Assembly (NCBI GenBank): GCA_905478225.1
Contig: CAJQHR010000001.1
Span: forward strand, 1-64,000
DNA length: 64,000 bases
From: an uncultured Crocinitomix sp.
Lineage (GTDB): Bacteria > Bacteroidota > Bacteroidia > Flavobacteriales_D > Crocinitomicaceae
Direction: 5' to 3'
Under the pieces are notes generated by a model, which worked only from the letters and a program-made list of their open reading frames with translations, was not told the origin of the DNA and searched no databases. This document shows positions 25,914 to 34,858 of the stretch, one piece after another; position 1 is the first letter of the stretch, and each line of letters begins with the position of its first letter. A program made the position numbers and the translations under genes.

Positions 25914-26792
25914 ATGGCTAACTTAAAAGAAATTAGAAATAGGATTACTTCAGTATCTTCAACTATGCAGATTACTTCTGCTATGAAGATGGTTTCTGCT
26001 GCTAAGTTAAAACGAGCGCAGGATGCCGTAACGAAGATGATGCCGTATTCTCAAAAATTGCAAGAAATGTTATCTAGCATGTCATCTGCTTTAGATGGTG
26101 CTGATAATGTTTATGCATCTGATCGTGAGGTTAAAAATGTGGTATTGGTTCCAATTACATCAAACAGAGGTTTGTGTGGTGGTTTCAATAACTACATTGT
26201 GAAAGAAACGTTACGATTGGCGAGTAATGAATACAAAGATCAAAATGTTTCTATTGTTAGTATTGGTAAAAAGGCGACAGATGCTTTTAAGAAAACACCT
26301 ATGTTTGCTTCTGCTGATTTTTTACCGACTGATTTAGATGAAATCTGGAATGAATTAACTTATGCAAATGCAACTCCAATAGCTGAAAAGTTAATGGCTG
26401 CGTATGCTAATAAGGATATTGATAAGGTTGTAATTATTTATAATCACTCTAAAAACGTGGCAACTCAAATTGTTCAGGCAAGTCAATTATTACCTGTTGT
26501 TCAAGATGAGACTGAAGAAGCAAAATCGGAATTAGATTATATCTTTGAGCCTTCTAAAGAAGAGATTGTTGCTGAATTATTACCGAAGACCTTGAAGACA
26601 CAATTGTATAGCATTCTTTTAGAATCTTATGCTGGTGAACACGGTGCTCGTATGACAGCAATGCATAAAGCAACTGATAATGCTTCAGAATTGAATAAAG
26701 CGCTTAAATTGGAATACAATAAAGCACGTCAAGCAGCTATTACGAACGAAATTTTAGAGATTGTTGGTGGTGCTGAAGCATTGAACGGATAA
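25914..26792 (+). CDS. atpG: F-type ATP synthase subunit gamma
   Basis: Central rotor shaft of F1. The 292-residue protein has the conserved N-terminal helix (LKEIRNRITSVSSTMQITSAMKMVSAAKLKRA), TSNRGLCGGFN and the C-terminal helix (AMHKATDNASELNKALKLEYNKARQAAITNEI; quoted in part). It is the last gene of the operon here and ends at a strong terminator. atpD and atpC are not in the window, as in many flavobacteria where they sit elsewhere. Confidence 0.96.
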   Translation: MANLKEIRNRITSVSSTMQITSAMKMVSAAKLKRAQDAVTKMMPYSQKLQEMLSSMSSALDGADNVYASDREVKNVVLVPITSNRGLCGGFNNYIVKETLRLASNEYKDQNVSIVSIGKKATDAFKKTPMFASADFLPTDLDEIWNELTYANATPIAEKLMAAYANKDIDKVVIIYNHSKNVATQIVQASQLLPVVQDETEEAKSELDYIFEPSKEEIVAELLPKTLKTQLYSILLESYAGEHGARMTAMHKATDNASELNKALKLEYNKARQAAITNEILEIVGGAEALNG

Positions 26793-26812
26793 GACAAATC
26801 AAAATTATAATT

Positions 26813-26855
26813 AAAATCCCGTTTGAACATTTCAATGTTTGGCCGGGATTTTTTT
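26813..26855 (+). terminator. Rho-independent terminator of the ATP synthase operon
   Basis: AAAATCCCG (26813-26821) pairs with CGGGATTTT (26844-26852), and an inner AACATT/AATGTT stem strengthens it. A T run to 26855 follows. Confidence 0.9.
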
Positions 26856-27057
26856 ATGCATTATCTGGTATACTTTCAGATCATTTTTTCGAAAACTATT
26901 CAATGGTATTTTCTGGAATGCAGCTAAAAGAGAAGCAAGAAACGTTGGATTAGCTTAAATTGATGTGTACAATAGTGTAACTCGTCGAATTTCACTAAAA
27001 TCGTGTAACTTCAAACTTTAAATTGGCGTATCTTAATAATACACGAAAACCAACCGC

Positions 27058-27407
27058 ATGACTTTAGGAGAGAGAATTCAACAATTACGCAAAGAAAAGC
27101 GTTTGACGCAAGCCGCGTTGGCATCAAACATTGGTGTTTCTGTGGCGCAATTAACACGTTATGAAACACAAGGTGTATAGCCAAATGCCGACGCGTTAAA
27201 ACGCATGGCAATGGTCTTTGGTATTACAATTGATTTTTTAGTCAACGGAACTACGGTTCAAAAAGCTGAAAATGCGATTACGGACTCAAAATTAATCGGC
27301 CTGTTCAAACAAATTGAAAACTTGGAAACAGAAGATAGACAAGTCGTGGCAAAACTAATTGAGGCCTTCGCAATTAAAAAAAAATGGAAAAGATGCTCAA
27401 GAACTAA
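27058..27407 (+). pseudogene. XRE-family helix-turn-helix regulator, broken by a stop and a frameshift
   Basis: The frame from ATG 27058 reads MTLGERIQQLRKEKRLTQ, ALASNIGVSVAQLTRYETQGV and then TAG (27178-27180). In the same frame it continues PNADALKRMAMVFGITIDFL, and on to LETEDRQVVAKLIEAFAIKK. The helix-turn-helix is the XRE/Cro type, and the stop replaces one codon between its recognition helix and the following helix (CAG to TAG would explain it). Near the end the frame runs past a run of nine A (27376-27384); one extra A would give KKKMEKMLKN and a TAA at 27405-27407. Two independent lesions point to a decaying gene, unless both are sequencing errors. Confidence 0.75.
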
Positions 27408-27988
27408 GCATGACCCTTCATCATCTTCTTAACATATTTACCGATAATATCGAACTCTAGGTTCACTTTTGATCCTACTTCTAAAGTATGGAAATTCGTA
27501 TGTTCAACTGTATAAGGTATAATATGAACGGAGAATAATCGATCTTCGGATTGGACAACTGTCAAGCTTACTCCATTTACTGTGATTGATCCTTTAGAGA
27601 CAGTGACATCATCATAGTCATATTCGAAAACGTACTCTGTACTTCCATCCATTTCAATTATTTCAACGCAGGTTCCAACGGTATCAACATGTCCTTGTAC
27701 TATGTGTCCATCTAACCTTGAGCCTACTTTTGTGCAGCGTTCAAGGTTTACAACGTTTCCTGTTTGAAGTAATCCTAAATTTGTTCGTACTAAGGTTTCG
27801 TCAATAGCGGTTAATGTGTAGTTTGCTCCGTCAATTGCAACAACGGTTAAGCAGGTACCATTGTGTGCAACACTTTGGTCAATTTTTAATTCATTCGTAA
27901 ATCCGCATGAAAAGGTGAAGTGAACGTTTGTCCCTTCTTTTTCAATTTTTTCAACGCGTGCTAATGTCTCAATGATTCCTGTAAACAT
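27404..27988 (-). CDS. ribE: Riboflavin synthase, alpha chain
   Basis: Makes riboflavin from two molecules of 6,7-dimethyl-8-ribityllumazine. The 194-residue protein has two lumazine-binding repeats: MFTGIIETLARVEKIEKEG ... LKIDQSVAHNGTCLTVV, and RLDGHIVQGHVDTVGT ... SKGSITVNGVSLTVV. The start at 27988 (MFTGIIE) is the standard N-terminus; the frame extends eight codons upstream but these are not family-like. It is convergent with the broken XRE gene, and their stop codons overlap. No other rib gene lies nearby. Confidence 0.95.
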   Translation of the reverse strand: MFTGIIETLARVEKIEKEGTNVHFTFSCGFTNELKIDQSVAHNGTCLTVVAIDGANYTLTAIDETLVRTNLGLLQTGNVVNLERCTKVGSRLDGHIVQGHVDTVGTCVEIIEMDGSTEYVFEYDYDDVTVSKGSITVNGVSLTVVQSEDRLFSVHIIPYTVEHTNFHTLEVGSKVNLEFDIIGKYVKKMMKGHA

Positions 27989-28009
27989 GTTGGTGATTTT
28001 AGATATATG

Positions 28010-28017
28010 CAAAAGTA
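28010..28017 (-). promoter_or_regulatory. Putative -7 box for ribE
   Basis: Minus-strand TACTTTTG fits TANNTTTG and lies 21 bp upstream of the ribE ATG. There is no visible FMN riboswitch between it and the start, as the leader is too short. Confidence 0.45.
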
Positions 28018-28347
28018 AGTACTTTTCATTTGATTCATCCGAAAAAATCGGAGAGATATGAGGTGTTGTTCGAACATATTTTATTTTTTGAGCATATGAA
28101 CCAACTATTCAAGGGTGTTTATCTTTCTTTAGATTAAGTCAATTGCCAATAGGATGCATATTATAAAAAAGATTGCCGAACGGCTCGCCAGTTTTATTTC
28201 ATGATTAGAAATGGCTCAAATTGAAAATGTTAAGTGGGTGCGATATAACGACTCTATTGATTAACCGAAGCGCAAAAATCAAGGCCGAGTATTGAGGCTC
28301 TCGCTTTGCTATGCTGAAGCTTTCTGAAAACAAGGAAATGCGGAATA
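28018..28347. other. Gene-free stretch between ribE and the secreted protein gene
   Basis: No open frame or RNA gene is seen in these 330 bp. The segment 28281-28335 contains GAGTATTGAGGCTCTCG, resembling the repeat at 46596-46608, so it is probably a degraded member of repeat family A. Nothing else is recognisable. Confidence 0.4.
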
Positions 28348-30942
28348 CTACTCCCTGTTTATAATCTGAATATTCCCGTGGAATGCCCGAGGAACTAAAC
28401 CAGAAAGTTTGATTTCATTTACAACAATCGTGTAAAAGTAGACCCCATCTGGGCAAAGCTTTTCACTTACTTGATCCGTGCCATCCCAATATATGAAAGG
28501 ATTTGTTGTTTCAAATACAGTTTGTCCCCAACGGTTTTGAATTTTAAGTTCAATGCTCTCAACAAACTTGAAAGGAAGCAGTGGATGATAAAGATCGTTA
28601 ATCTCATTTTGATCTGGACTAAAAATATTAGGCAGCTCATAATAACCGTCGCAGTTATCAATGCAGACGATATTAGAAGGTAGGCTTTCATTATTATACT
28701 GGATTGAGTCAATGGCCGTAACATAATAACAACCGGCGATACTTCCTCTATCTTTATGGGTAAAGAACATGTCTAAATCACTATCGAATGCGGTTAAAAA
28801 TTCAATGCTGTCTCCTTCAAAAGGCGCAAAGTAAAGGTTGTAGCGTGTTACATCATCAGCACAACTATTGTTTGGATTGGTCCAGTTTAAATACGTTTCT
28901 TCCAAATCACAATCCCCACTTATAGTCAATATTGGTGGGCAAGGCGGTGTTAAATCAATGGGAATGCCACAGGTTTCTTGCGACCAGTTTTCAATTGGAT
29001 TCACAATTCCATCAGCTGTATAACCACCAATGCTTTTAATTTTATAACAATAGGTGGCTCCGTTCACTAATCCAGTATCGACATAACCTATACTTGTTGT
29101 ACTACCAACAAAATCAAAGACCCCACTTCCGGTCGGGTTTTCTCTATAAATCTCGTACAATGTATTGGTCCATGGTGTGTTTTCTGTCCAGAAAATGCCC
29201 AATTCATTATCATTTGGCACTAGCGTAATGTAAATGGATGAAGCCGTGATTGAACTGCCAATTAATGTTCCATCATTATACAATTCTACCTGATAGGTAT
29301 AGGGCATGTCTTCGGTGTTTAAACCACTATCGTAAAAAACAGTATCCGGATTGATGATGGAAACTTGTTCGGCTGATGTGTAAATCAATTCATTTGGCCC
29401 CTCTAAATTTTCTTGTCGGTAAAGTCTATAGTGATAAGGTCCTGGATATAAAACTTCATTGAGTTCTTTTGGATAAGACCAATAAACGGAATCTTCTCCA
29501 ACTACCGGGTCGGTGATGGAAATTGAGACATGTGTTAAAACTGGAATTTCAAATTTTAAATGATTACATATTTGTTCTGAAACGCAACTTTCAACGCCGC
29601 TTTCATTAATTGCGGTCACCATATAACAATACTCATTTCCTACAATAAGCAAATCCGTATCCACATAATCTGTGGTGTTTGAAGTTCCAATTAATTCGTA
29701 ACCCATAAGTTCAGGGGTACCTTGTTCGCAACACTCGTCATTCACCTCCGAACTGTCAATTGAGCGATAAATATTATAGCTCACAATTCCATCACATTCC
29801 GACGGATCCCAATCCAATAACATGGTATTACCTGCTGGGTCTACAGTTAAGTTTTCAATAGGTGGTAAATTCACCTTTATTCTAAAACTAGAAAAAACAG
29901 TTATCTGATGTTCAGGATGATTGTTTTTTGCATGTACATTAACTGTATAATAGGTTGCTGAAGCCTCTGCACATTCAGGATTCCATAAAAACACGCCAGT
30001 CGCATCTTCACTCCCGCTATCCTCTATAAATATTGCCGGGTTATCTGGCAAGCTAAAAACGGCTCCTGTTGCAGACACCGTAATCCCATTAGCAGGATCA
30101 CTTCCTGTAACTGTTAAGCTTAAGCTAGAACCTGCGAACACGCAAGTGTCTGGTAAATCTTCAACTAAAGGAGGGTCATAGGCGCAATCTACTACAGTAA
30201 ACTGCATATCTTGAATCACTGATCCTACGTAAAATCCGTTTCTATATTCAGAAATTTTTATGGCAATATTATACTCTCCTTTTACTGCAGGTGAATCCCA
30301 ACACATTGTACCTGTAACTGGATCAATGGACATAACTCCGCCTCCCACGTCCTGAGGCCACTGATAAATGGCAGGTATGCTCATTTCAAGGCAGTTTTCA
30401 CCACGACAGGGCACTAATGCATAACTTAAACTGTCACCATCTGGGTCGTAAGCCGATACATTGTAACAATATATTCGATTGACACATGCAAATTCGGGAC
30501 AGGGGCAATCTTCTATAATCAATGAGTTATTCGGAGAGCCCATGAAAGGGGATATAATTAATTCGGTTTGAATGCAAAAGACCTTGTCAACAGAATTTGT
30601 AATATTATTCACACCAGAATTACGATTGGGGTCTTCAACCTCAATAATATATGAGTCTGGTCCTGTGAATGTATGAATTCCGATATAGGTGTTTTTCTGT
30701 ACATTATAGACTTCAACAGTGTCTCTTGTGCTGCGTGGAAGGGTGTCAATTGACCCATCTCCCCAACGAACTTCTAATTCTGGACGATCTGCTTCTGTAG
30801 GAAATTTGGTGCAAGTGGTTACCGTAAACTCATAAGTCGTGCCGTATAAATGAACATAACTAATTGAACCTGAGCGATTGTGAGTTGCAAGGCTGCTTAA
30901 TGGAAGCAGCAAAAACAAAATGAGATATGTAATGGAACGCAC
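28348..30942 (-). CDS. Large secreted protein with fibronectin-like repeats and type IX (type B) sorting domain
   Basis: An 864-residue exported protein. A signal peptide (about 1-19, ending LSSLATHN) is followed by a PKD/Ig-like region with several Cys pairs. Four fibronectin-type-III-like modules span about 365-765, each with a pattern such as YNIYRS...DYVDTDL...YCYMVTAINESG. The C-terminus (about 769-864; LPNIFSPDQNEINDLYHPL, ELKIQNRWGQTVFET, WDGTDQV, CPDGVYFYTIVV) is the gliding-motility-associated CHU_C domain. This type B sorting signal sends proteins through the type IX system to the cell surface. It is probably a surface adhesin or matrix protein. It is transcribed alone. Confidence 0.85.
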   Translation of the reverse strand: MRSITYLILFLLLPLSSLATHNRSGSISYVHLYGTTYEFTVTTCTKFPTEADRPELEVRWGDGSIDTLPRSTRDTVEVYNVQKNTYIGIHTFTGPDSYIIEVEDPNRNSGVNNITNSVDKVFCIQTELIISPFMGSPNNSLIIEDCPCPEFACVNRIYCYNVSAYDPDGDSLSYALVPCRGENCLEMSIPAIYQWPQDVGGGVMSIDPVTGTMCWDSPAVKGEYNIAIKISEYRNGFYVGSVIQDMQFTVVDCAYDPPLVEDLPDTCVFAGSSLSLTVTGSDPANGITVSATGAVFSLPDNPAIFIEDSGSEDATGVFLWNPECAEASATYYTVNVHAKNNHPEHQITVFSSFRIKVNLPPIENLTVDPAGNTMLLDWDPSECDGIVSYNIYRSIDSSEVNDECCEQGTPELMGYELIGTSNTTDYVDTDLLIVGNEYCYMVTAINESGVESCVSEQICNHLKFEIPVLTHVSISITDPVVGEDSVYWSYPKELNEVLYPGPYHYRLYRQENLEGPNELIYTSAEQVSIINPDTVFYDSGLNTEDMPYTYQVELYNDGTLIGSSITASSIYITLVPNDNELGIFWTENTPWTNTLYEIYRENPTGSGVFDFVGSTTSIGYVDTGLVNGATYCYKIKSIGGYTADGIVNPIENWSQETCGIPIDLTPPCPPILTISGDCDLEETYLNWTNPNNSCADDVTRYNLYFAPFEGDSIEFLTAFDSDLDMFFTHKDRGSIAGCYYVTAIDSIQYNNESLPSNIVCIDNCDGYYELPNIFSPDQNEINDLYHPLLPFKFVESIELKIQNRWGQTVFETTNPFIYWDGTDQVSEKLCPDGVYFYTIVVNEIKLSGLVPRAFHGNIQIINRE

Positions 30943-31101
30943 CAGTTTTTCTTAATTGTGAGGATATCAAATATACGAAAAAGCAATCGTACCTTCTGCT
31001 ATATAACGTAAAAAGGACTCATTTAGTTGAAGAGAATGACTAATCTGTATCAGATTTTAATTGAGTGGAAAAAATGATACCTTTACAAAAAAATTTCTTT
31101 G

Positions 31102-32526
31102 ATGCTTATTCACGTTAAAAAATCTGCAAAAATTCAATCAGAAAACAGAGTTTTCTTAGTTCGTAATTTGAGTGAACTTAAAAAGTTGAATCTCTCCACT
31201 AAGGAGGGTGCTTATTTTGTTGCGGAGTTAAAAGACAATAAATGGGCGTTTACAAATAACGCAGGTGTTTTCACATTTGTATGTATCGTTGAAAAATTAA
31301 GCGATTGTAAAGGTCGTGAGGCGGCAAGAAAACATGGTTTTAGCGTGTATGAAGTGGCTAAAAACAAGTGTAAAAACCTTAGCATAATTAGTGATTCTGC
31401 CGCAGGTGTTGAGTTATTTGCTGAAGGATTATCACTTTCATCTTACCGATTTGAAAAATACTTATCGAAAGATCGAAAAGAAAAAACGACTTTATCAAAA
31501 GTAACGACTACCAATGCAGATGCGGATTTAAAATCAGTGTCAAACATTATTGATGCAACAGTTTGGTCAAGAGATTTGGTGAACGAACCGCTTTCATACC
31601 TTACCGCCACAAAATTATCTGAAGAAATTAAAGAGAAATGTGGCAAAGCGGGTGTTAAGGTTGAAGTTTTTAAAAAATCTAAGATTGAAAGTCTTAAAAT
31701 GGGCGGACTCTTGGCAGTGAATAAAGGTTCTATTGATCCGCCAACATTTACAATTTTGGAATGGAAACCTAAAAAGGTCTTGAATTCTAAACCAATTGTA
31801 TTAGTGGGTAAGGGAATTGTTTATGATACTGGCGGTTTAAGTTTAAAGCCAACTGCCAATTCAATGGACTTTATGAAAAGTGATATGGGTGGGGCTGCGG
31901 CAATGGTTGGTGCAACTTTGGCTATTGCAAAATTAAAACTACCACTGCATGTTATCACATTAATTCCTGCTACTGATAATAGACCTGGAGGCAATGCATA
32001 TGTACCGGGCGATATCGTCACTATGTTTGACGGAACAACAGTAGAAGTTTTAAATACGGATGCAGAGGGTCGTATGGTTTTGGCAGATGCTTTAGCATAC
32101 GCTAAGAAATATGATCCAGAATTGGTAATTGATGGAGCTACCTTAACAGGGTCTGCCGCAAGAGCTATTGGCATATTCGGAATTTGTGCCATGGGCAATG
32201 CACTAAAAAAGGAGTTTGCTTTATTGGACAAAGCCGGGATGCAATCGCATGATCGTATTGTTCAATTTCCTTTTTGGGATGATTATGCTGAAGAGATGAA
32301 ATCGCCTATTGCAGATTTAAACAATTTAGGGAGTCCATACGCGGGGTTAATTACAGCAGGCAAGTTTTTAGAACACTTTACAGATTACCCATATATCCAT
32401 TTGGATATTGCCGGACCAACTTTTATGCATAAAAGAGACAATTATAGAGGTCTTGGCGGAACAGGAGCAGGGGTGCGCTTATTGGCGGAATTTTTCCGAA
32501 GTAAGGCAAATGAATTGAAAAAATAA
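31102..32526 (+). CDS. pepA: Leucyl aminopeptidase (peptidase M17)
   Basis: Removes N-terminal amino acids from peptides, using two divalent metals. The 474-residue protein has an N-terminal domain of weak conservation (1-150) and the M17 catalytic domain with LVGKGIVYDTGGLSLKP (lysine and aspartate metal-site residues) and NTDAEGRMVLADAL (metal-binding DAE). No signal peptide is present, so it is cytoplasmic. I used the ATG at 31102; an in-frame TTG lies just upstream. pdxA follows 13 bp after the stop, so the two are probably co-transcribed. Confidence 0.93.
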   Translation: MLIHVKKSAKIQSENRVFLVRNLSELKKLNLSTKEGAYFVAELKDNKWAFTNNAGVFTFVCIVEKLSDCKGREAARKHGFSVYEVAKNKCKNLSIISDSAAGVELFAEGLSLSSYRFEKYLSKDRKEKTTLSKVTTTNADADLKSVSNIIDATVWSRDLVNEPLSYLTATKLSEEIKEKCGKAGVKVEVFKKSKIESLKMGGLLAVNKGSIDPPTFTILEWKPKKVLNSKPIVLVGKGIVYDTGGLSLKPTANSMDFMKSDMGGAAAMVGATLAIAKLKLPLHVITLIPATDNRPGGNAYVPGDIVTMFDGTTVEVLNTDAEGRMVLADALAYAKKYDPELVIDGATLTGSAARAIGIFGICAMGNALKKEFALLDKAGMQSHDRIVQFPFWDDYAEEMKSPIADLNNLGSPYAGLITAGKFLEHFTDYPYIHLDIAGPTFMHKRDNYRGLGGTGAGVRLLAEFFRSKANELKK

Positions 32527-32539
32527 AAAGAATTTAAAC

Positions 32540-33577
32540 ATGATTAAAGTAGGAATTTCTATAGGTGACATTAATGGAATTGGGCTTGAAGTTGTCATTA
32601 AGGCCTTATCAGACTCGAAAGTATATGCGAACTCGATTCCAATTATTTACGGATCATCAAAGGCCATTTCATTTCACGAAAAGACAATTGATTCGCCAGA
32701 TTTTCAATATTTAGTAATTAAAAATGCAGAAGAGGCAAAGCCTAAAAAGGTGAATTTAATTAACTGTTGGGAAGAGGAAGTGAAAATTGTAATGGGAGAG
32801 AAGAATGCAAACGGAGGTAATTATGCGTTAAAATCATTAGAAAAAGCTACGGCGGATTTGAATGATAAAAAGATTGATGTATTAGTTACGGCACCTATCA
32901 ATAAAGATTGCGTGCGTGATGCTGGATTCGAATTCCCTGGTCATACTGAATATTTAGCCAGCATGTCTGGAACAGAAGATGTTTTAATGTTTATGGTAGC
33001 AGATACATTGCGCGTTGGTGTGGTAACAGGACATGTGCCTTTAAAGGATGTTGCAGCATTGGTCACAAAAGAAGCCGTGGAAAATAAATTGCGATTAATG
33101 TTGCAATCTTTGCGTCAAGATTTTTTGATTCAAAAGCCAAAAATTGCGGTACTCGGACTTAATCCTCATGCTGGTGATCGTGGAACTTTAGGGGATGAAG
33201 AAATTGAGATCATTAATCCGGTTATTCAAAAATTGCGCGAGGAAGGCGAATTGGTTTACGGTTCGTATTCTTCCGACGGCTTTTTCGGGTCATCTAACCT
33301 TAAGAATTTTGATGCAATCTTATCTATGTATCACGATCAAGGTTTAACAGGATTCAAATCTATCTCTTTTGATGAAGGTGTAAATTTTACAGCAGGACTG
33401 CCAATTGTGCGTACTTCGCCCGATCATGGCACGGCTTACGATATTGCTGGAAAAGACAAAGCATCAGCCAGATCATTTAGAAACGCCTACTTTTTGGCTT
33501 GTGATGTGCATGATCGAAGATTTCGTTATGCGGAATTGCACGAAAATCCGCTTAAAAAACAAACCACTAAAAAATAG
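32540..33577 (+). CDS. pdxA: 4-hydroxythreonine-4-phosphate dehydrogenase
   Basis: A step of the DXP-dependent pyridoxal phosphate pathway: NAD-dependent oxidation and decarboxylation of 4-phosphohydroxythreonine. The 345-residue protein has KVGISIGDINGIGLEV, TAPINKD, FPGHTEYLA, the metal-binding region LGLNPHAGD, and SMYHDQGLTGFK with the conserved histidine. These form the expected order. It lies 13 bp after the aminopeptidase gene, and 145 bp before the next gene, which has its own promoter. Confidence 0.95.
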   Translation: MIKVGISIGDINGIGLEVVIKALSDSKVYANSIPIIYGSSKAISFHEKTIDSPDFQYLVIKNAEEAKPKKVNLINCWEEEVKIVMGEKNANGGNYALKSLEKATADLNDKKIDVLVTAPINKDCVRDAGFEFPGHTEYLASMSGTEDVLMFMVADTLRVGVVTGHVPLKDVAALVTKEAVENKLRLMLQSLRQDFLIQKPKIAVLGLNPHAGDRGTLGDEEIEIINPVIQKLREEGELVYGSYSSDGFFGSSNLKNFDAILSMYHDQGLTGFKSISFDEGVNFTAGLPIVRTSPDHGTAYDIAGKDKASARSFRNAYFLACDVHDRRFRYAELHENPLKKQTTKK

Positions 33578-33679
33578 TTAGCTATTAACTAAACGGCTGA
33601 TGACCATTGATTTATGCATGAAATAGAGCAAGATTTAAAATTTTTGCAGATATTTCTAAGAGAAATTAAAAAACGCTTG

Positions 33680-33708
33680 TTGAAATTAAAATATTATTAA
33701 TACCTTTG
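33680..33708 (+). promoter_or_regulatory. Promoter of the yceD-rpmF unit
   Basis: TTG (33680-33682), an 18-bp spacer and TACCTTTG (33701-33708) match the Bacteroidota promoter consensus TTTG-N17-20-TANNTTTG closely. The start codon lies 14 bp downstream, so the leader is very short. This is one of the best promoter matches in the window. Confidence 0.7.
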
Positions 33709-33722
33709 CGCTCTGTTTTGAT

Positions 33723-34268
33723 GTGGGAAAGAAAAGTGAATATGTTATTGGATTTTCAAGTTTACTAGACGGTAAGCACGATTATCACTACAAAATAGGG
33801 AGTGAGTTCTTTGAACATTTTGAATATTCGGACATAGAAGGCGCAGATCTTACCTTGGATCTTTTAATTGAAAAGAAACCCAATATGATGATCGCAAGTT
33901 TTAAGGCCGAAGGAAACATTAAAGTAATGTGCGACAAATGCACGGATAGTTTTGAATATCCAGTTGCAGGAGAAGATGAAGTTATTTATAAATTCGCAGA
34001 GGAAGACCTAGGGGATGAAAAAGTAATTAGTATCCTCCCTAACGAAGTTGAAATTGATCTAACAATTCCAATTTTTGAATTCACATCTTTACTACTTCCT
34101 CCCAGAAGGATTCATCCAGAAGGGGAATGCAATGAAGAAATGCTAAAAGAAATTGATAATTATTTGATGGTTGAATCGGATAGCTCCGAAACTGAAAACG
34201 ATCAGGCCAAACCAGAAGATGACGATGAAATTGACCCAAGGTGGTCACAATTGAAAGATTTAAAGTAA
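33723..34268 (+). CDS. yceD: YceD-family protein (DUF177), linked to 23S rRNA
   Basis: A 181-residue acidic cytoplasmic protein of the DUF177/YceD family, which affects 23S rRNA accumulation in plants and bacteria. The start is GTG (33723), as the ATG at 33721 is in another frame. Visible features are VIGFSSLLDGKHDYHYKIG near the start, a CDKC pair (CxxC) in IKVMCDKCTDSFEYP, and an acidic C-terminus ending PRWSQLKDLK. It always lies beside rpmF, here 84 bp away. Confidence 0.88.
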   Translation: MGKKSEYVIGFSSLLDGKHDYHYKIGSEFFEHFEYSDIEGADLTLDLLIEKKPNMMIASFKAEGNIKVMCDKCTDSFEYPVAGEDEVIYKFAEEDLGDEKVISILPNEVEIDLTIPIFEFTSLLLPPRRIHPEGECNEEMLKEIDNYLMVESDSSETENDQAKPEDDDEIDPRWSQLKDLK

Positions 34269-34352
34269 TTAACTGAAATAAGAATATCGGACAAAAACAA
34301 TGAAGAGTCGCTCATATGACGATTTAAAGTGAAAGTCTAAAAAATAGATAAA

Positions 34353-34544
34353 ATGGCACATCCTAAGAGAAAAATATCTAAACAAAGAAGAGATAAAAGA
34401 AGAACACACGTAAAAGCTGTTGCGGACAATATTTCAACTTGCCCTACAACAGGTCAACCGCATTTGTTTCACAGAGCGCATTGGCACGAAGGGAAACTTT
34501 ACTATAAAGGTAAAGTTGTAATGGAAAAAGAAATTGCTGTTTGA
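34353..34544 (+). CDS. rpmF: 50S ribosomal protein L32
   Basis: A 63-residue basic ribosomal protein. The N-terminal [19 protein letters not shown] is the usual L32 signature. Only one cysteine remains ([17 protein letters not shown]), so this is the zinc-free form, seen in many flavobacteria. It lies between yceD and fabH, the conserved gene order, and is followed by a strong terminator. Confidence 0.95.
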   Translation: MAHPKRKISKQRRDKRRTHVKAVADNISTCPTTGQPHLFHRAHWHEGKLYYKGKVVMEKEIAV

Positions 34545-34858
34545 TACAACCCTAATTAGGGTCGGTAAAACCGGCATTTCTATAAAAAATTCAGGATAAT
34601 AAAGGCGTGCTTCGGGATGTTTTTTATTATCCTTTTTTTGGTTTTAGGCTGTTTGAACCCAGTTTTATTTGTCAAACCAAAAAAGGGGGTTTTATTGAAA
34701 ATTGAAGAAAAAGATGATTTTTTCAATAGAATTACTAAAAAATGGTTCATTCTAAGGTTTTTTTGATAAATTTAGTCCCATTAAAATTATGTCAAACATT
34801 TACATTAAGCATTTGCCAGAGTAATCTTAAAGATTACATTTGATAACCAATTAATCGT
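34545..34858. other. Gene-free stretch between rpmF and fabH
   Basis: Contains a 12-bp perfect palindrome CCCTAATTAGGG (34550-34561) and the terminator at 34593-34639. The last 200 bp is AT-rich and is presumably the fabH promoter region; I see no convincing TANNTTTG box. No open frame or RNA gene is visible. Confidence 0.5.
34593..34639 (+). terminator. Rho-independent terminator after rpmF
   Basis: AGGATAATAAA (34593-34603) pairs with TTTATTATCCT (34623-34633), followed by seven T. It separates yceD-rpmF from fabH-accBC. Confidence 0.85.

Noticed and set aside
26880-27057. Possible gene remnant between the atpG terminator and the XRE pseudogene
   Set aside because: Only very short frames; no similarity recognised.
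27400-28012. FMN riboswitch upstream of ribE
   Set aside because: The leader is only a few tens of bases and lacks the conserved RFN-type stems.
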